DNA from: an uncultured Paracoccaceae bacterium
GTDB taxonomy: Bacteria > Pseudomonadota > Alphaproteobacteria > Rhodobacterales > Rhodobacteraceae
Assembly: GCA_913054485.1 (NCBI GenBank)
Contig: CAJXHQ010000167.1
Span: 1 to 6,864, forward strand
DNA length: 6,864 bases
Reading direction: 5' to 3'
Both the position numbers and the translations under genes were made by a program. Shown here piece by piece: positions 6,746 through 6,864 of the stretch (positions are counted from its first letter, which is position 1; every line of letters starts with the position of its first letter). The notes beneath the pieces were generated by a model that did no database searches, was not told where the DNA came from, and worked only from the letters and a program-made list of their open reading frames with translations.

Positions 6746-6864
6746 TCAGCGCAAAGACACCTCAGCCCAGCCGCCCGAGGCTGCTGCCAGTAACGCGGGC
6801 TCCATATGGGGCGCCGTCAATTCCGGCAGGCGGACCACAAATGCTCGATCAAGGCGCAAGCGCG
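6746..6864 (-). CDS. C-terminal fragment of an unrecognised protein, cut by the window edge
   Basis: On the minus strand one frame is open from the right edge to the TGA at 6748-6746, giving 38 codons before the stop. The other two minus frames hit stops. The peptide includes AFVVRLPELTAPHMEPALLA and ends GGWAEVSLR. Its composition and GC-rich third positions look like real coding sequence. The convergent layout, with a hairpin in the 43-base gap to the second tandem MCP, also fits two genes meeting tail to tail. I do not recognise the family and assign no function. The alternative is a chance open frame, possible at this length. Confidence 0.55.
   Translation of the reverse strand, partial: RLRLDRAFVVRLPELTAPHMEPALLAAASGGWAEVSLR

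Noticed and set aside
1..6864. tRNA, rRNA, CRISPR array, insertion sequence, integrase, toxin-antitoxin or defence genes
   Set aside because: No cloverleaf, regularly spaced repeat, transposase frame, terminal inverted repeats or such protein motifs were seen. Nearly all the sequence is accounted for by the three receptors and their control regions.

Overview
The window looks like a piece of an alphaproteobacterial chromosome, most likely from the Rhodobacterales (roseobacter group). The reasons are the high GC content, the strongly GC-biased third codon positions, and the chemoreceptor style: two HAMP modules, and a signalling tip reading [11 protein letters not shown]. The genus cannot be fixed from the sequence alone.

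The window is almost entirely chemoreceptors. At the left, on the minus strand, is the N-terminal 534 residues of a methyl-accepting chemotaxis protein (MCP; 1603 down to the window edge). Its signalling tip lies outside the window. A 442-bp divergent intergenic region (1604-2045) carries the control signals for this gene and for the rightward genes. Next come two complete MCP genes in tandem on the plus strand (2046-4298 and 4459-6702). They are clear paralogs: by hand alignment the cytoplasmic halves agree at 317 of 366 positions without a gap, while the periplasmic halves agree at only about half. A strong hairpin terminator (4319-4352) separates them, so the second copy probably has its own promoter or depends on read-through. 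After the second gene a short hairpin (6720-6738) stands between it and the 3' end of an unrecognised, convergent minus-strand gene (6746-6864).

All three receptors share one plan: a short cytoplasmic N-terminus, a first membrane helix, a periplasmic double-Cache-like sensor of roughly 310 residues, a second membrane helix, HAMP, a second HAMP-like module, and a methylation/signalling coiled coil. They would feed one chemotaxis phosphorelay (CheW/CheA, with CheR and CheB adapting the receptors). The diverged sensors suggest different ligands read through a nearly shared output. No che or flagellar genes are visible, so the ligands and the partner Che system cannot be named.

I see no RNA gene, CRISPR array, insertion sequence, phage gene or defence system, and no convincing evidence of an undescribed system. 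The most informative observations are the uneven divergence of the tandem paralogs, the inverted repeats in the leader regions, and the short convergent coding fragment at the right edge.
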